From NCBI RefSeq assembly GCF_964656455.1, contig NC_135717.1, positions 17,440,775 through 17,504,774 on the forward strand: DNA of 64,000 bases. Direction: 5' to 3'. Below, piece after piece: positions 1-12,090 of the stretch (the first letter of the stretch is position 1; every line of letters starts with the position of its first letter). The DNA is from Halichoerus grypus. Its lineage: Eukaryota; Chordata; Mammalia; Carnivora; Phocidae. The notes under the pieces were generated by a model that was given only the letters and a program-made list of their open reading frames with translations, ran no database searches and had not been told where the DNA came from. The translations under genes and the position numbers were made by a program.

Positions 1-665
1 TACCAGTCTTTATGACTTTACTTTTTCCTTTTTTTTTTTACTTTAAAAGATTTTATTTATTTGTTTATTAGAGGTAGGGGGAGAGGATGAGCGGGAGAGA
101 GGGGCAGAGGGAGAGGGAGAAAGAAACAGACAGGGAGCCCAGGACCCCGGGATCATGACCTGAGCCAAAGGCAGATGCTTAACCAATTGAGCCACCCAGG
201 TGCTCCTCCTTTTTTCTCTCTTTCTTGCCATATTGCAATAACTTAGATATCCAGTACTTAGTGCTGCATAGAAGTAGTGAGAGCAAACACCTCGCCTTGT
301 CCCCAGTCTTAGGGAAGCGGTCAACGTTTTACCCGCTGAGTATAACGTTAGCTGTAGTATTTTTGTAGATGCACTTTCTCAGATTGACGAAGTTCTCTTC
401 TGATCCTAGTTGAGAATTTTTGTCCTATATAGATGGTTGAATTTTGTCAAGAGCTTTTTCTGCATCTACTGATATGATGCAGTTACTACTTTATTGTGTT
501 CATATGATGAGTAACTGTGATTTTAGATTTTTGTATCAGCTTTTCATTGCAGAGATGTGGCCTATTTGATCATGATCTATTATCTCTTTTATATATGGCT
601 GGATTGTGTGTGCTAATACTTTTTCAGGCTCTTTGCATCTGTGTTCAGGACTGGTACTGATCTAT
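1..665 (-). mobile_element. L1 fragment (antisense) in an EIF3C intron, interrupted by a SINE
   Basis: AT-rich sequence with ORF2-like phrases in reverse orientation, such as the part around 430-640 on gtttttgtatcagc and the 'gatatgatgca' block typical of L1 ORF2. It has many stops and is an old relic. The SINE at 32-206 splits it. Confidence 0.6.
32..206 (-). mobile_element. SINEC (carnivoran tRNA-Lys SINE), antisense
   Basis: Reverse-orientation copy with the T-rich tail complement at its left and gagccacccaggtgct (head complement) at its right end. Confidence 0.9.
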
Positions 666-769
666 ATACTTTTATTATCATCGATAAAGACTTTATCTGC
701 ACCCCCCCCCACCCAGAATCTATACAACTTAAAATCTTCCCCTATCTTAATTAGTGGCAAGTCCATATT

Positions 770-1765
770 TTCAGTTGCCTAGGCCAGAAATCTCGGAGTC
801 AGACTCGATTTTTGTTTTTCTTTCACATCCCTCGGATGTCTGATTCCCCTGCCACTTGTATTCAGAGTCCACACCTGACTGCTTATCACTTCCACTGTTG
901 CCCTCTGGTCGGAGCCACCATCTCTTCCTGGTCTCTGCTTCTGCCTTTCTTTTCCTTCAGGCTGTTCCTAATGCAGCAGCCAGGGTTAACCCTGGTAAGT
1001 CAGATTATATCACTTATTTTCTCAAAAGCGTCCCATGGTTTCCCATTTTAAAAACATTAATGTGGGGGCGCCTGGGTGGCTCAGTCGTTAAGCGTCTGCC
1101 TTCGGCTCAGGTCATGATCCCAGGGTCCTGGGATTGAGCCCCACATCGGACTCCCTGCTCCGCGGGAGGCCTGCTTCTCCCTCTCCCACTCCCCCTGCTT
1201 GTGTTCCCTCTCTGGCTGTCTTTCTCTCTGTCAAATAAATAAAACCTTTAAAAAAAAAAAACACATTAATGTGGCCTGTGGGCCATGTGCTTGCCTGTCC
1301 AGTTTATGCTCACATCTTTACAGTTCCAGCCATATAGCTCTCCTGGTTCCTTGAGTACACCTCGTACAGTTCTTCCACAGGGGCCTTCTTGCATTGACTT
1401 TTCCTTTTTTCTAGAATACTCTTCCAGATATCTGCATGACTTGGTCTCTTTTTTTCTGTCAGGTTTTTATTTAAACATTCCCTTCAAAATGAGGCCTTCC
1501 CTAGTTATCCTATATAAAATTGGGAGTTCCTACCACCACCACATGGCTCCCTTCTTAACTCCCTCCTGTGTTTTATTTTTCTCCTTGGCCTGAGTACCCA
1601 TCTGCATATTGTGGTTATTTTGTTCTCCATCCCCTTATCCCTAGAACGTAAGCTCCGTGGAAGGATGGGGACTTGTCTGTTTTGTTCTCTGTTCCAGTAC
1701 ATAGCCTAGTGCTTAGCACCTCGGAGGTGCTCAGCGTAGATTTGTTGACCGGATGAACAGCTTGC
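770..1765 (+). mobile_element. L2-like LINE 3' portion in an EIF3C intron
   Basis: Matches the L2 3' pattern: 'ctgcctttct...ggctgttcctaatgcagcag', 'ccttccctagttatcc', then 'agaacgtaagctccgtggaagg...ggacttgtctgttttgttctctg' and a 'tgctcagcgtagatttgttgac' end. It stops about 40 bp before the EIF3C exon at 1808. A SINEC sits inside it. Confidence 0.6.
1066..1262 (+). mobile_element. SINEC, sense
   Basis: Full-length head, CT-rich body and A tail, flanked by the target-site duplication acattaatgtgg at 1054-1065 and 1263-1274. Confidence 0.95.
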
Positions 1766-1807
1766 CTTGTGGTTGTAACTTCTGAGTGCGTTACCCTTCA
1801 TTCCCAG

Positions 1808-4555
1808 ATCCTGTACAACCGCACCATGGTGCAGCTGGGCATCTGTGCTTTCCGCCAAGGCCTGACCAAAGATGCGCACAATGCCCTGCTGGACATTCAG
1901 TCCAGCGGCCGGGCCAAGGAACTTCTGGGCCAGGGGCTGCTGCTGCGCAGCCTGCAGGAGCGCAACCAGGAGCAGGAGAAGGTGGAGCGGCGCCGGCAGG
2001 TGCCCTTCCACCTGCATATCAACCTGGAGCTGCTGGAGTGTGTTTATCTGGTGTCTGCCATGCTCCTGGAGATCCCTTACATGGCTGCCCACGAGAGTGA
2101 TGCCCGCCGACGCATGATCAGCAAGCAGTTCCATCACCAGCTGCGGGTGGGCGAGCGACAGCCCCTGCTGGGTGAGTGTGGGGCTCTGCAGGGCAGCAAA
2201 CTTGCTCATTCGTCCCTTGATGCCTTTTTTAAGATTTTATTTACTTATTTGAGGGAGAGGGAGAAGCAGGCCTCCCGCCGAGCAGGGAGCCCGATGTGGG
2301 ACTCAATCCCAGGACCCTGGGATCATGACCTGAGCCGAAGGCGGATGCTTAACTGACTGAGCCGCCCAGGTGCCCAGAAGCTTTATTTTATTTTAATTGC
2401 AAAATTGAAAAAGTCTGTATCTCCAGCATCGCTTAGGGCTCTCTGGCTCACTGCAGTCCCTGCCTCTCTATGACTGCCTAGGACCAAAAGGCAGTTTCTA
2501 GTTCAGGTCTGTGCTACTGTTGGTTTTGTAGAGAAATAGTCTTTGAATCTCTAACTTTGCCTCTTTTATTTTTTTATTATTTTTTTAAGATTTTATTTAT
2601 TTACTTGTCACAGAGAGAGAGTGCACAAGCAGGGGGAGCGGCGACAGGCAGAAGGAGAACCAGGCTCCCTGCTGAGCAAGGTGCCCGATGCAGGACTCGA
2701 TCCCAGGACCCTGAGATCATGACCTGAGCCAAAGGCAGACGCTTAACGGACTGAGCCACCCAGGCGTCCCTAACTTTGCCTTTTTTAAAAGTGACAAAGT
2801 AGAAGCTGATCAGAAGGGTTGTGTTCTCTTCCTTATACTTAGCCTCATTCATACATTTCTCTTTGGGCTGATCTGTTACACCTTTGAGCTTGCTCCCTAT
2901 GGTAGGGTCTGCTGTGTCATGTTTCTTTACACCTGCATCCATTCCAGTCATAGTGGTTTTGCACTTTTGTTGTCTACTCTGAATTCCAGTTACTCTTGTT
3001 TGCTATGTTTTCTTCTCCTGGGTTGTCTTTAAAGAAAAATACGCTGAAGCAGTGATAATACAGATATGGTTAAATCATGAAGGTGGTATAAGAAGGAATG
3101 ATGTTTGGCAGATACAGTTCCAATTGAGATATTAGAAATTTTTTTAGGTCAGGGCACCTGGATGCCTCAGTTGGTTAAGTGTCCCAACTCTTGATCTTAG
3201 CTCAGGTCTTGATCTCAGGGTCCTGAGTTCAGCCCCCATGTTGGGCTCCATGCTGGGTGTGGAGCCTACTTAAAAAAAAGAAGGAAGAAAAAATTTGTTT
3301 AGGTCAGGAAATCTCCTAAGAATCTGACAACAGCTATGTACCTTTTCCTAGGGAAATGTATATGAGGATAGACACAATAATTTGCCAACATTTTCAAGGG
3401 GCTCACCAATCCCCTGAAGCATGCCATAGACTGATTTAGTTTATATAAATATAGTTTGATATTAAGTGATTTATAGAATCATATAGCTGTTTAATGGAGA
3501 GCTGGGAGAGTCCCAGTCTGGTTATTTGCTCTCCTGTCCCATGTTCTTCCTTGAGCGGTGCCTGAGGCAGGAGCCATGGTCCCAAGCTTCCCCTGGGCCC
3601 TGCCTCATTCCCAACCTTTCAGGTCCCCCTGAGTCAATGAGGGAACACGTGGTTGCTGCCTCCAAGGCTATGAAGATGGGCGACTGGAAGACCTGCCACA
3701 GTTTTATCATCAATGAAAAGATGAATGGCAAAGTGTGGGACCTTTTCCCTGAGGCCGACAAAGTCCGAACCATGCTGGTTAGGTGAGCAAAAAGGAGAGC
3801 CATGGTGGGCGGGGAACAAAAGACTGGTTGGTCTCCTTCCCTGAAGATCGCTCCCCTTTTCTCCCTTCTCTGCACAGGAAGATTCAGGAAGAGTCACTGC
3901 GGACCTACCTCTTCACCTACAGCAGCGTCTATGACTCCATCAGGTAGGATGGGCCCTGGGATGGCAGAGGGGCCCCAGCTTCGTGGTCCAGGCTCCTGAT
4001 TGCTCCCTGCTCTCTGCCTTCTTTCTCCCCAGCATGGAGACTCTGTCTGACATGTTTGAACTGGACCTGCCCACTGTGCACTCCATCATCAGCAAGATGA
4101 TCATTAACGAGGAGTTGATGGTAAGGGCCAGGGTGGAAAATGGGCAGGTGGAGTCATGGGGAGCTTGGAGCGGAGACCTGTGTCATGTCCGTTCTCTGCC
4201 TCGCTCCCGTCAGGCCTCCCTGGACCAGCCGACGCAGACGGTGGTGATGCACCGCACCGAACCCACCGCCCAGCAGAACCTGGCCCTGCAGCTGGCGGAG
4301 AAGCTGGGCAGCCTGGTGGAAAATAATGAGCGGGTGTTCGACCACAAGCAGGGCACCTACGGTGGCTACTTCCGAGGTCAGTGATTCTGGCTCTCTGTTC
4401 TCCCGGGGTCTTGGCCCCCTTCCCACCTCTGCACTGTCATTCATGTCCTCCTCCCCTCTACTCCCCCCGCAGACCAGAAGGACGGCTACCGCAAGAACGA
4501 GGGCTACATGCGCCGGGGCGGCTACCGCCAGCAGCAGTCTCAGACAGCCTACTGA
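1808..4555 (+). CDS. EIF3C: EIF3C, C-terminal part (last six coding exons): eIF3 subunit c
   Basis: Core subunit of translation initiation factor 3, which binds the 40S ribosome in the cytosol and helps assemble the 43S/48S complex. Exons by GT/AG and frame: 1808-2171, 3623-3782, 3878-3943, 4033-4120, 4214-4376 and 4473-4555 (stop TGA). They join to 924 nt, 307 residues plus stop, against about 913 for the whole mammalian protein, so roughly the N-terminal two thirds lies left of the window. The first exon begins in phase 0 ([18 protein letters not shown]). The encoded part covers the helical and winged-helix PCI domain that packs the eIF3 core (for example [19 protein letters not shown]) and a basic, Gly/Arg/Gln-rich tail ending RQQQSQTAY. 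All joins restore the known protein with no frameshift or stop. Identification is by recognition of the family sequence; I cannot separate EIF3C from a lineage-specific duplicate here. Confidence 0.97.
2224..2375 (-). mobile_element. SINEC, antisense, in an EIF3C intron
   Basis: Reverse copy from ttaagattttatttacttatt to gagccgcccaggtgccc. Its body is shorter than its neighbours'. Confidence 0.9.
2562..2770 (-). mobile_element. SINEC, antisense, in an EIF3C intron
   Basis: Reverse copy flanked by taactttgcc at 2552-2561 and 2771-2780. Confidence 0.93.
3153..3296 (+). mobile_element. SINEC, sense, diverged, in an EIF3C intron
   Basis: Head 'gggcacctggatgcctcagttggttaag' with a short body and A-rich tail. 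It is flanked by ttaggtcag on both sides. It is more diverged than most copies, so probably older. Confidence 0.85.
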
Positions 4556-4619
4556 TGGCCTCGCTGCTGTGCCTCCGGCCCAGGCCCTTCAGCCTCAGTC
4601 GTAGAGCACACCCCGAGTT

Positions 4620-4625
4620 ATTAAA
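4620..4625 (+). terminator. EIF3C: EIF3C polyadenylation signal (ATTAAA)
   Basis: ATTAAA lies 65 bp after the EIF3C stop codon and is followed by a TG/GTTG-rich stretch at about 4633-4650. This implies a very short 3' UTR with cleavage near 4640. Confidence 0.75.
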
Positions 4626-4639
4626 GTTCTATGTAGTGT

Positions 4640-6850
4640 TGTTGCAGTGCCTGCTTGTCTGCATGTTGCCACAGAGCTGGGTTGGACACATTCATTTGCT
4701 GATTATGTTTCTGAGCTTCTGCCACATGATAGGCACAAGGCTCAGGATGCAGAGATGACTCATATGTATCCCTGACTTGAGAGAGTCTGCTGCTCTTTGA
4801 CATTGGACAGAAAATTGTAATACCATGTGATAAGTTCTACCAGGGGTTTGGAAGGTTTGCAAGGTGTTGAATAGGATGTGACTCCAGAGCATAACTAGCA
4901 GGGAAGCATAACGGAGGCAGCAGCGATGGTTGGACCTTGAGGGGGGTTTGGGTGGTGGTTCTCCAGGCAGGCGAAGGGGAGACTTAGTGTCGACCTGTGG
5001 GAAGTATGGTCCTTGGACCAGTGTGATCTGCAGTTAACCTGGACCTGAGAAAGACAAGCATCATGATTAAGAGTCAGCACTGAGAAACACGCCACCCCTG
5101 TGACATCTAAACGTGTGATCGTATTTCTTACTTGTATTGTGTTTCCAAAAGTATTGATCCGCAGGAAATTGGCGAATTTTTGTAAATGATCCTCCACCAC
5201 ATTTGAGAAGCATGGATGTAGGCAAAGGAGAAAGAGCAAGTGCAAAGGATTGGAGGAGTGACAGAGTAATGTGCTTGCTATAAAGTGTGTGGAGCACGGG
5301 CAGGAGGTAGGATGGGGCCCCCTCATGGAGACTAAATGCTTTGGACTTTTGAAAACAAAATACACAAATGGATCCAGTTTTGAGAAGAGTAATGGAGCAG
5401 CATTGTAGACTATGGGATTGGAGGCCAGAGAGCCAACCAGAAAATAAAAAGCATCTAGAGCCAGGGTGGTTAGGATCTGAGCTGAGGGGGGTCAAAGAGG
5501 GATGTACGGAACAAGCTGGGGTGTCTGCAACCAGTTGAATGTGGAGGTAGTAGGAGTCAAGAACAAAAGGTTCTCCTGACTGGGAATAAATAGCTATAAT
5601 AAGGCTATTAACAAGATATACTTGGGATAGTCTTTGTGTTCAGGAACATACAAACAGCTGGGTATGTAAGGTGGACCGAGAGTGTGGTTAGATTTTAAAA
5701 TGTTGAGTTGAGACACATTTGGGACATAAGCGAGGCAGCTGGAGATTAAGAGTTTGGATTGCATATATGTTAAGCTGCTATAACAAGGGGATTCCAAAAC
5801 AGCGATGCAAACGAAGTAGTTTACTTCTCATGGGACAGTACAGAGGTAGGGGAGCGCTCCAGGCTTGGGGTTAAACCAACTGTGTTCCACAAGATCATCT
5901 AGGAACCCAGGGGTCCCACTGTCTTACTGCTCCACCGTCCCCTGGGTGGTGGTTCTCATCTACATGCTGAAAGCTGGCGCACCAGCCCCACGTCCTTGTG
6001 AAGCCCATTGGAGGGGGAAGCGGAAGTGGGGGGCCTGGAAACTGCCCTGATCCTGTTGGCTAGAACTTAAGTCTCATATTCTTCCTATCCTGTGGGGAAA
6101 ACTGAAATACCTGTAGCTGGATGGTTGTGTGTTCATTCAAACCTGGGGAGTTCTCTTACTAAAAGAAGGGGCGAGTGGACACTGGGAAACAATTATTAGT
6201 CTATCATGGAAAAAGAATGGGAGATTTCGAAGTGAGTGGTTTATAAATGCTTGTCAGAGGTATAATGGGTAACGTTTGTCAGAGCCAACATGATCGGCCG
6301 CTTGTGTGCTGGTGTTTTACATGCCTCACTTCATTGAATTCTCTTAGAAAATTTCTATTATTTCCATTTTACAGATGGGGAAACTGAGGGCCAAAACAGG
6401 TGAAGTGATTTGCCGGAGATCACATAACTGGGAAGTGAGGGAAATAGATGCACAACAAGGTAGCCTGATTCTGTGAGCCTGGCTTTTAACCATTAGTGCT
6501 AATTATGCTTCTGGAAGGAGCAGCATAGAGGAGAGGGCAAAGGACTGAACTCTGAACATGTGAGTGGTGGGTCACAGAGAGGTAGAACCAGGCGGGAGAA
6601 GCGATGGAAAGGCTGAAGAGCCTATGCATCTCTGGGCTATGCTGACTTAATACTAAATGTGGCCCATTTAGCGTTCTTTAGCAGAAGGCAGAGCCATTCA
6701 TTACATTGCCCAACTCCAAGGGGTCCCTTTCCTCTTCTAGTCTATGCGTGGTAACCATCCAACAGTGTTGTCAAAGCTCTCTGTCCAGGGCTAGATAATA
6801 TTTTAAGCTTTGTGGGCCACAGATGACCTGTCACATACAAGTTTCCTGCC
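4640..6850. other. Intergenic sequence after EIF3C; no gene seen
   Basis: No credible exon in either strand. Short open frames here are not supported by splice signals or recognisable protein. About 5,750-6,240 looks like a degraded dispersed repeat I cannot name. Confidence 0.6.
6338..6470 (-). mobile_element. MIR, antisense
   Basis: Contains the MIR signature 'ttttacagatggggaaactgag' phrase (in pieces) and the following 'gtgatttgccggagatcacata' block. Confidence 0.75.
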
Positions 6851-7050
6851 CTTTTTTTTTTTTTTTTTTTTTTTTGAGAGAGAAAGAACAAGGGGTGTGT
6901 AGGGGCAGGGGGGGGGAGAGAGAGAGAGAATCTTATGCAGGCTCCACTCCCAGTGTGGAGCCCGACACAGGGCTTGATCTCACGACCCTGAGATGACCTG
7001 AGCCAAAATCAAGAGTCAGACGCTTAACTGACTGAGCCGCCCAGCGCCCC
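6851..7050 (-). mobile_element. SINEC, antisense
   Basis: Long T run at the left, (GA)n-rich body, and gagccgcccagcgcccc at the right. Confidence 0.9.
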
Positions 7051-7319
7051 AACTTTGCTTTTGAACAACTCTTTAGAATTGTAAAATCCATTCTTGGTTG
7101 ATTGTACAAAAATAATCCACAGACCAGATTTGTCCCAGTCTCTGTCCTAGATACAAAGTGATCGGTGCCCCTGGAATTGTATGACAGGGCATTACTGACC
7201 AAGGCCTACAATATGTTGGGCATTGTTTTACCTCAGCTCTGGCATTTTGTAGGGAAGAAAAAGAGATGACCTCTCCCAATGCACACCCTTCAGTTTTTGT
7301 AAAAAACATATTCACACGT

Positions 7320-8325
7320 TTTTCCCAAAAGAAAATTTTCAAAGTGTTTTTTAAAAATACCTAAAACTAACTTTTGTAAGCAAAACAAAAAATTTCAGAT
7401 TTACAAATAATTTTCAAAAGAAACTTAATGTGAATTTGAGCACTTTAGATGAAATGTAGCAGTTTTTGTAAAGAAAAAAAACCTCAGATGCACAAAATCT
7501 TAAAAAAGTATCTTCCCAATGATGCTTAAACAGCAAATTCACATGAAAAAAGTGTTTTAAAAAACAGACTCTGAAGTAACTGCCCAACATGAGTTTGAGC
7601 TTATCTAGCTGGAACCTGATAATTGTTGTACAAATGAGCTCAGATTCAGAAGTTCACAAAATGAAGTTCTCAAGGTCAGCTAATTGTACAAATCTAGCTG
7701 AAACAATAGTCTTTTATGAAAACAAGATTAGATTCAGGAGTTTTCAAAACTAACTTCCCAGGAGGAGTTTGAACAAATTTAGAGGGTAAGAAAAATTTTT
7801 TTGTTAAACTCCAGAAGATCATCTCAAAAATATGTTCAAGCAAATCTGGGTGAAATAAAAATGAAGCAGCGGAGCGCCTGGGTGGCTCAGGCGTTAAGCG
7901 TCTGCCTTCGGCTCAGGTCATGATCCCAGGGTCCTGGGATCGAGCCCCGCATCGGGCTCCCTGCTCCATGGGAAGCCTGCTTCTCCCTCTCCCACTACCC
8001 CTGCTTGCGTTCCCTCTCTCGCTGTGTCTCTCTCTGTCAAATAAATAAATAAAATCTTAAAAAAAAAAAAAAAAAATGAAGCAGCTTTTGAAAATTAAGC
8101 TCAGATTCATAAATTATCAAAACTAACTTTCTGTCATGAACTTGAGGAAATGGAGCTTGAGACAGCTGTTTTTGTGAAAATAAGCTCAAATTCACAGATT
8201 CTCAAATGTAACTTCCCAGCATCAGTTTGAGCAAAGTTAGCTGGGAAACAGCAGTAGTGACTTGTGAAACTATGTGAAAGCACGGGTTTGTGAGTTCTCA
8301 AAAGTTGCTTCCCATCTTCTGATAC
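7320..8325. repeat. Degenerate tandem repeat, about nine units of roughly 75-100 bp
   Basis: A recurring set of phrases appears in the same order: 'tttttgtgaaaataagctca', 'gattcacagattctcaaa', 'actaacttcccag', 'gagtttgagcaaa' and 'tagctggaaacag'. Units begin near 7337, 7460, 7552, 7621, 7710, 7796, 8085, 8168 and 8258. The array is split by the SINE at 7871-8073. Divergence between units is high, so it is an old minisatellite-like or satellite array. Unit boundaries are approximate. Confidence 0.65.
7871..8073 (+). mobile_element. SINEC, sense, inside the tandem array
   Basis: Near-consensus copy with target-site duplication aaatgaagcagc on both sides. Its insertion post-dates the array. Confidence 0.95.
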
Positions 8326-8329
8326 TGGC

Positions 8330-9075
8330 CAAAAGTTAAGCCCAGTAGACCCTCCCTCCCACTGCTTGCAACTAAAAATGGGGGGAAAAAATACAAAAAG
8401 TTATTTAAAGACTCTGAAAAATAAAAGCAAGCAGATCAGGGAGGGAAGTAAAAACTTAAGCAATGTATACAGGAGTGAGATTCCTGGTGTTTTTCTTTGT
8501 TCGTGGCTTTTACCTCTGAGGTCAGGCTACAAAAACCCCAGAGGGATCCGTCTTAGCTGTGGTCACAGGACCAGGATAAGGGAACCTGTGATTGGAAAAT
8601 GTAATCGGAAATCCCATTTCTTTTTTCTTTTTTCCCCCCCTCTGGCCTTCCCACAAGAACAGGCAAAAGTTGCAAGGCTGCAGTAGTTTGGTTCTGGTAG
8701 CTAAAACTCTTGTCACCTAGGTAGAGAAACCAGGGAAAGGGGACAGTGGTCTGAAGAAGGGAATCACCATTTTATTTTTCTCCTCCTGTTTGGGCCCGGG
8801 GATGCCCCTGTCATAGGGCTCTATGTGTAGTAGAGGCCCAGGCAGTGAAACACTTCTACAGAACCCTGGCTTTCTGACCAGAGAGAAAATTGCCTGCTGA
8901 AACAAAAATATTCATGAGGGGATTTTAACAGATTGAGTCTCACAACACAATAAAGATTGCTCAGGATACAATCTAGAATTACTCTCCCTGTGACCAGTCC
9001 TCAAGGAAAATGATGCCATTTTGGTTTGGCATCATTTGGTTTTTATGCCAAAACCAAAACCTGTAAAGCACCTAT
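8330..9075. other. Unassigned intergenic sequence
   Basis: No gene seen. A 'gaaaaaatacaaaaag' stretch and following text could be a 5' L1 fragment, but I cannot place it. An imperfect inverted repeat occurs at 9019-9059. Confidence 0.4.
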
Positions 9076-9079
9076 TATA

Positions 9080-9850
9080 ACAGTATTGTGTGAAACATAA
9101 ACACTTTAAGTGAATGAAGATGGTTCTTATCATATCCTCAACAAAATACAAGCAAATGAAATCCAACAGCATATTAAAACGATCCTATACCATGGCCAAA
9201 TGGATTTATTGCAGAAATGCAAGGGTGGTTCAACATAAGAAAATCAGTGTAAGACACCACATTAATAGGACAGAGGAAAAACTCATAGGATCAGCTCAGT
9301 TGATGCAGAAAAGGCATTTGACAAAATCCAGTGTCCTTTCGTGATAAAATAATAGAAAACTAGGAAAAGAAGGAACTTCCTTAATGTGATAAAGGGCATT
9401 TGTGAAAAACTGACAGCTAACATACTTAGTGGTGAAAACTAAAGCTTTTCCCCCAAGATCAGGAACAAGACAAGGAAGTTCTCTTTCAACATTGTACTAA
9501 AAGTTTGAGCCAGGGCACCTGGGTGGCTCAGTTGGTTAAGCGTCTGCCTTTGGCTCAGGTCATGATCCCAGCGTCGTGGGATCCTAGTCCCGCGTTGGGC
9601 TCCCTGCTCAGCAGGGAGCCTGCTTCTCCATCTCCCTCTGCCTGCAGCTTCCCCTGCTTATGCATGTGCACGCTCTCTCTCTCTCTCTAATAAATAAAAT
9701 TTTTTAAAAGTTCGAGCCAAAGAAATTAGGCCAAATAAATAAATAAAAGGCATCCAAATTAAAAGGAAGAAGTAAAATCTTTATTCACAGACATGATCCT
9801 GAATATAGAAAATCCCAAAGGATCCACAGGAGAGCTACTAGAACAAACAA
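9080..9850 (+). mobile_element. L1 ORF2 fragment, sense
   Basis: Reverse-transcriptase-region phrases ('cctcaacaaaatac', 'gcaaatgaaatccaacagc', 'gggtggttcaacata', 'accacattaatag') with frameshifts and stops. Split by the SINE at 9513-9707. Confidence 0.85.
9513..9707 (+). mobile_element. SINEC, sense
   Basis: Target-site duplication aagtttgagcca / aagttcgagcca on the two sides. Confidence 0.93.
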
Positions 9851-9879
9851 ATTCAGCAGTTACAGGGTAAAAAATCAGT

Positions 9880-10525
9880 TGTTTGTGCATCAAAGGACAC
9901 CTATCAGCAGAATGAAAAGGCAATCTACAGACTGGGAGAAAATATTTGTGAATCATATCTGATAAAGAGTTTAACATCTAGAATATATGAAGAATGGCTA
10001 AAACCCAGCAACAAAACCTGATTTTAACATGGTCAAGGACTTGAAGACATTTTTTCCAAAGGTAACCAAGTAACCAATAAGCAGATGAAACATTGCTAAT
10101 TAGGGAAATGTAGATCAAAACCACAATGAGAAACCACTTCACATCCATCAGGATGGCTACTATGAAATAGTATTGATGAGGATGTGGAGAAATTCAAACC
10201 CTCGTACATTGCTAGTAAGCACGTAAAATGGTGTGTCTGCTGTGGATAACTTGTTGGTTCCTCCAAAAGCTAAACAGAATTAGCAGGTTATCCAGCAATT
10301 CCTCTTGTAGCTATATACCCCAAAGAACTGAGAACAGGAACAACCCAGGGACAGAAGGTACCCCATAGAGCATGTGGTCAATGGCATTGTCATAGTGTTG
10401 TATGGGGACATGGTAGCTACACATGTGAGCACAGCACGATGTGTAGGGGTGTAACATCACTATGTTGTACGCTGAAAACTAATGTAACATTGTGTATCAA
10501 CTACACTTCAGGAATAAAAGGAAAA
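9880..10525 (+). mobile_element. L1 3' fragment, sense
   Basis: Late ORF2 phrases ('gaatgaaaaggcaatctaca', 'gagtttaacatctagaatat') run to an L1-like 3' end ('gtatcaactacacttcagg') at about 10,515. Confidence 0.8.
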
Positions 10526-10544
10526 TGGACTTAAGTTGCTAGCT

Positions 10545-10990
10545 GTACACCAGTGTTCACAGCAGCCTGTTGGCAAGAGCCAAAAGATGGAAACAACCCA
10601 AGTATCCATCAGCAGAGAAATGGATAGACAAAATACGATGTGTACCTATAATGGAATATTGGTCAGCCTTGAAAAGGGATAAAGTTCTGATACATGCTAC
10701 ATACAACATGGATGAAAACATGCTAAAGTAAGCCAGACAAAGGGCATCTACATTGTATGATTCCACTTGTATGATGTATCTAGAATGGGCAAGTTCATAG
10801 AGGCAGGAAGTAGAATGGAGGTTACCAGAGGCCGGGGCACAGGGAAATGGAAAGTCCTTGCTAATGGTTACATGGTTTCGGTTTTAGGTGATGAAAGATT
10901 TTGGAAATAGATTGTGGTGACAGTTATACAACATTGTGACTGTACTTAAATGCCACCAAACTGTGTACTTAAAATTGGTTAAAAATTACC
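10545..10990 (+). mobile_element. Second L1 3' fragment, sense
   Basis: Starts again at 'tgttcacagcagcctg' and 'ggaaacaacccaagtatcca', which is earlier in the element than the end of the preceding fragment. It is therefore a separate insertion or a local duplication. Confidence 0.7.
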
Positions 10991-11019
10991 ACTATGCACC
11001 TATTTAAATTACCAAAATC

Positions 11020-12090
11020 CAGAACACTGAAAACACCAAGTGCTGGCCAGGGTGTGAAGCAACAGGAAATCTTACTCATTGCTGGTGGGAATGCAAAATA
11101 GTATAACCACTTTGAAAGACACTTGGGCAGTTTCTCACAAAACTAAACATTCTTTTACCATACCATCCAGTAATCATACTCCTTGGTATTTACCCAAAGG
11201 AGTTAAAAATTTACATCTACACAAAAACTTGTATGCGATGCTTATTGTAGTTTTATTCATCATTACCAAAACTTGGAAACAACCAAGATATCCTTTGTGA
11301 GGTGAATGGATAAATAGACTGGTAAATCCAGACAGTGGAGTAATACTCAGTGCTAACCTGATCAAGCCATGAAAAGACATGGAGAGGGGTGCCTGGGTGG
11401 CTCAGTCAGTTAAGTGTCTGCCTTCGGCTCAAGTCATGATCCCAGGGTCCTAGGATCGAGTCCCGCAATCGGGCTCCCTGCTCAGTGGGGAGTCTGCTTC
11501 TCTCTCTACCCCTCCCCACTGCTCGTGATCTCTCTCTCTCTCAAATAAATAAAATCTTGCAAAAAAAGAAAAAAACATGTAGGAAACTTAAATGCATTTT
11601 CCTAAATGGAAGAAGCCAATCTGAAAAGACTACATATTATTTGATTCTAACTGCTTGACATTTAGTACAAGACAAAACTATAGAGACAGTAAAGAGATCA
11701 GTTGGTTGCCAAGGGTTAGGGATGGAGGGATGAATAGGTGGAGCATAAAGATTTTTTAGGGCAGTGAAATTATTACATGATACTATAATGGTGGATACAT
11801 GCCATTAAGCATTTCTCCAAACCCATAGAATGGGTAACACCAAGAGTGAACCCCAGTGTAAATTAGGACTTTGGGTGATGACATATCAATATAGGTTCAT
11901 CAGTTGTAACAAATGTACCATTCTGGTGGGGGACATTGATAATGAGGGAGGCTGTGCATGAGTGGGATCAGGGAGTATATGGGGTATCTCTACCTTACAA
12001 TTTTGCTCTAAACTTTAAACTCTTAAAAAATTGTCTTTTTTTAAAAATGGTAAATTTCATCTTAGGTATGTTATACCACAATAAAATAGA
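11020..12090 (+). mobile_element. Third L1 3' fragment, sense
   Basis: Begins at 'tcattgctggtgggaatgc' and 'accataccatccagtaatca' and runs to 'aggtatgttataccacaataaa' near 12,080. Split by the SINE at 11,386-11,570. Confidence 0.75.
11386..11570 (+). mobile_element. SINEC, sense
   Basis: Full head, body and (AAATA) tail. Flanks are similar A-rich text ending acatg. Confidence 0.92.

Noticed and set aside
1706..2209. A 167-residue frame on the - strand over the EIF3C exon
   Set aside because: Shadow of the EIF3C exon on the opposite strand; no independent support.
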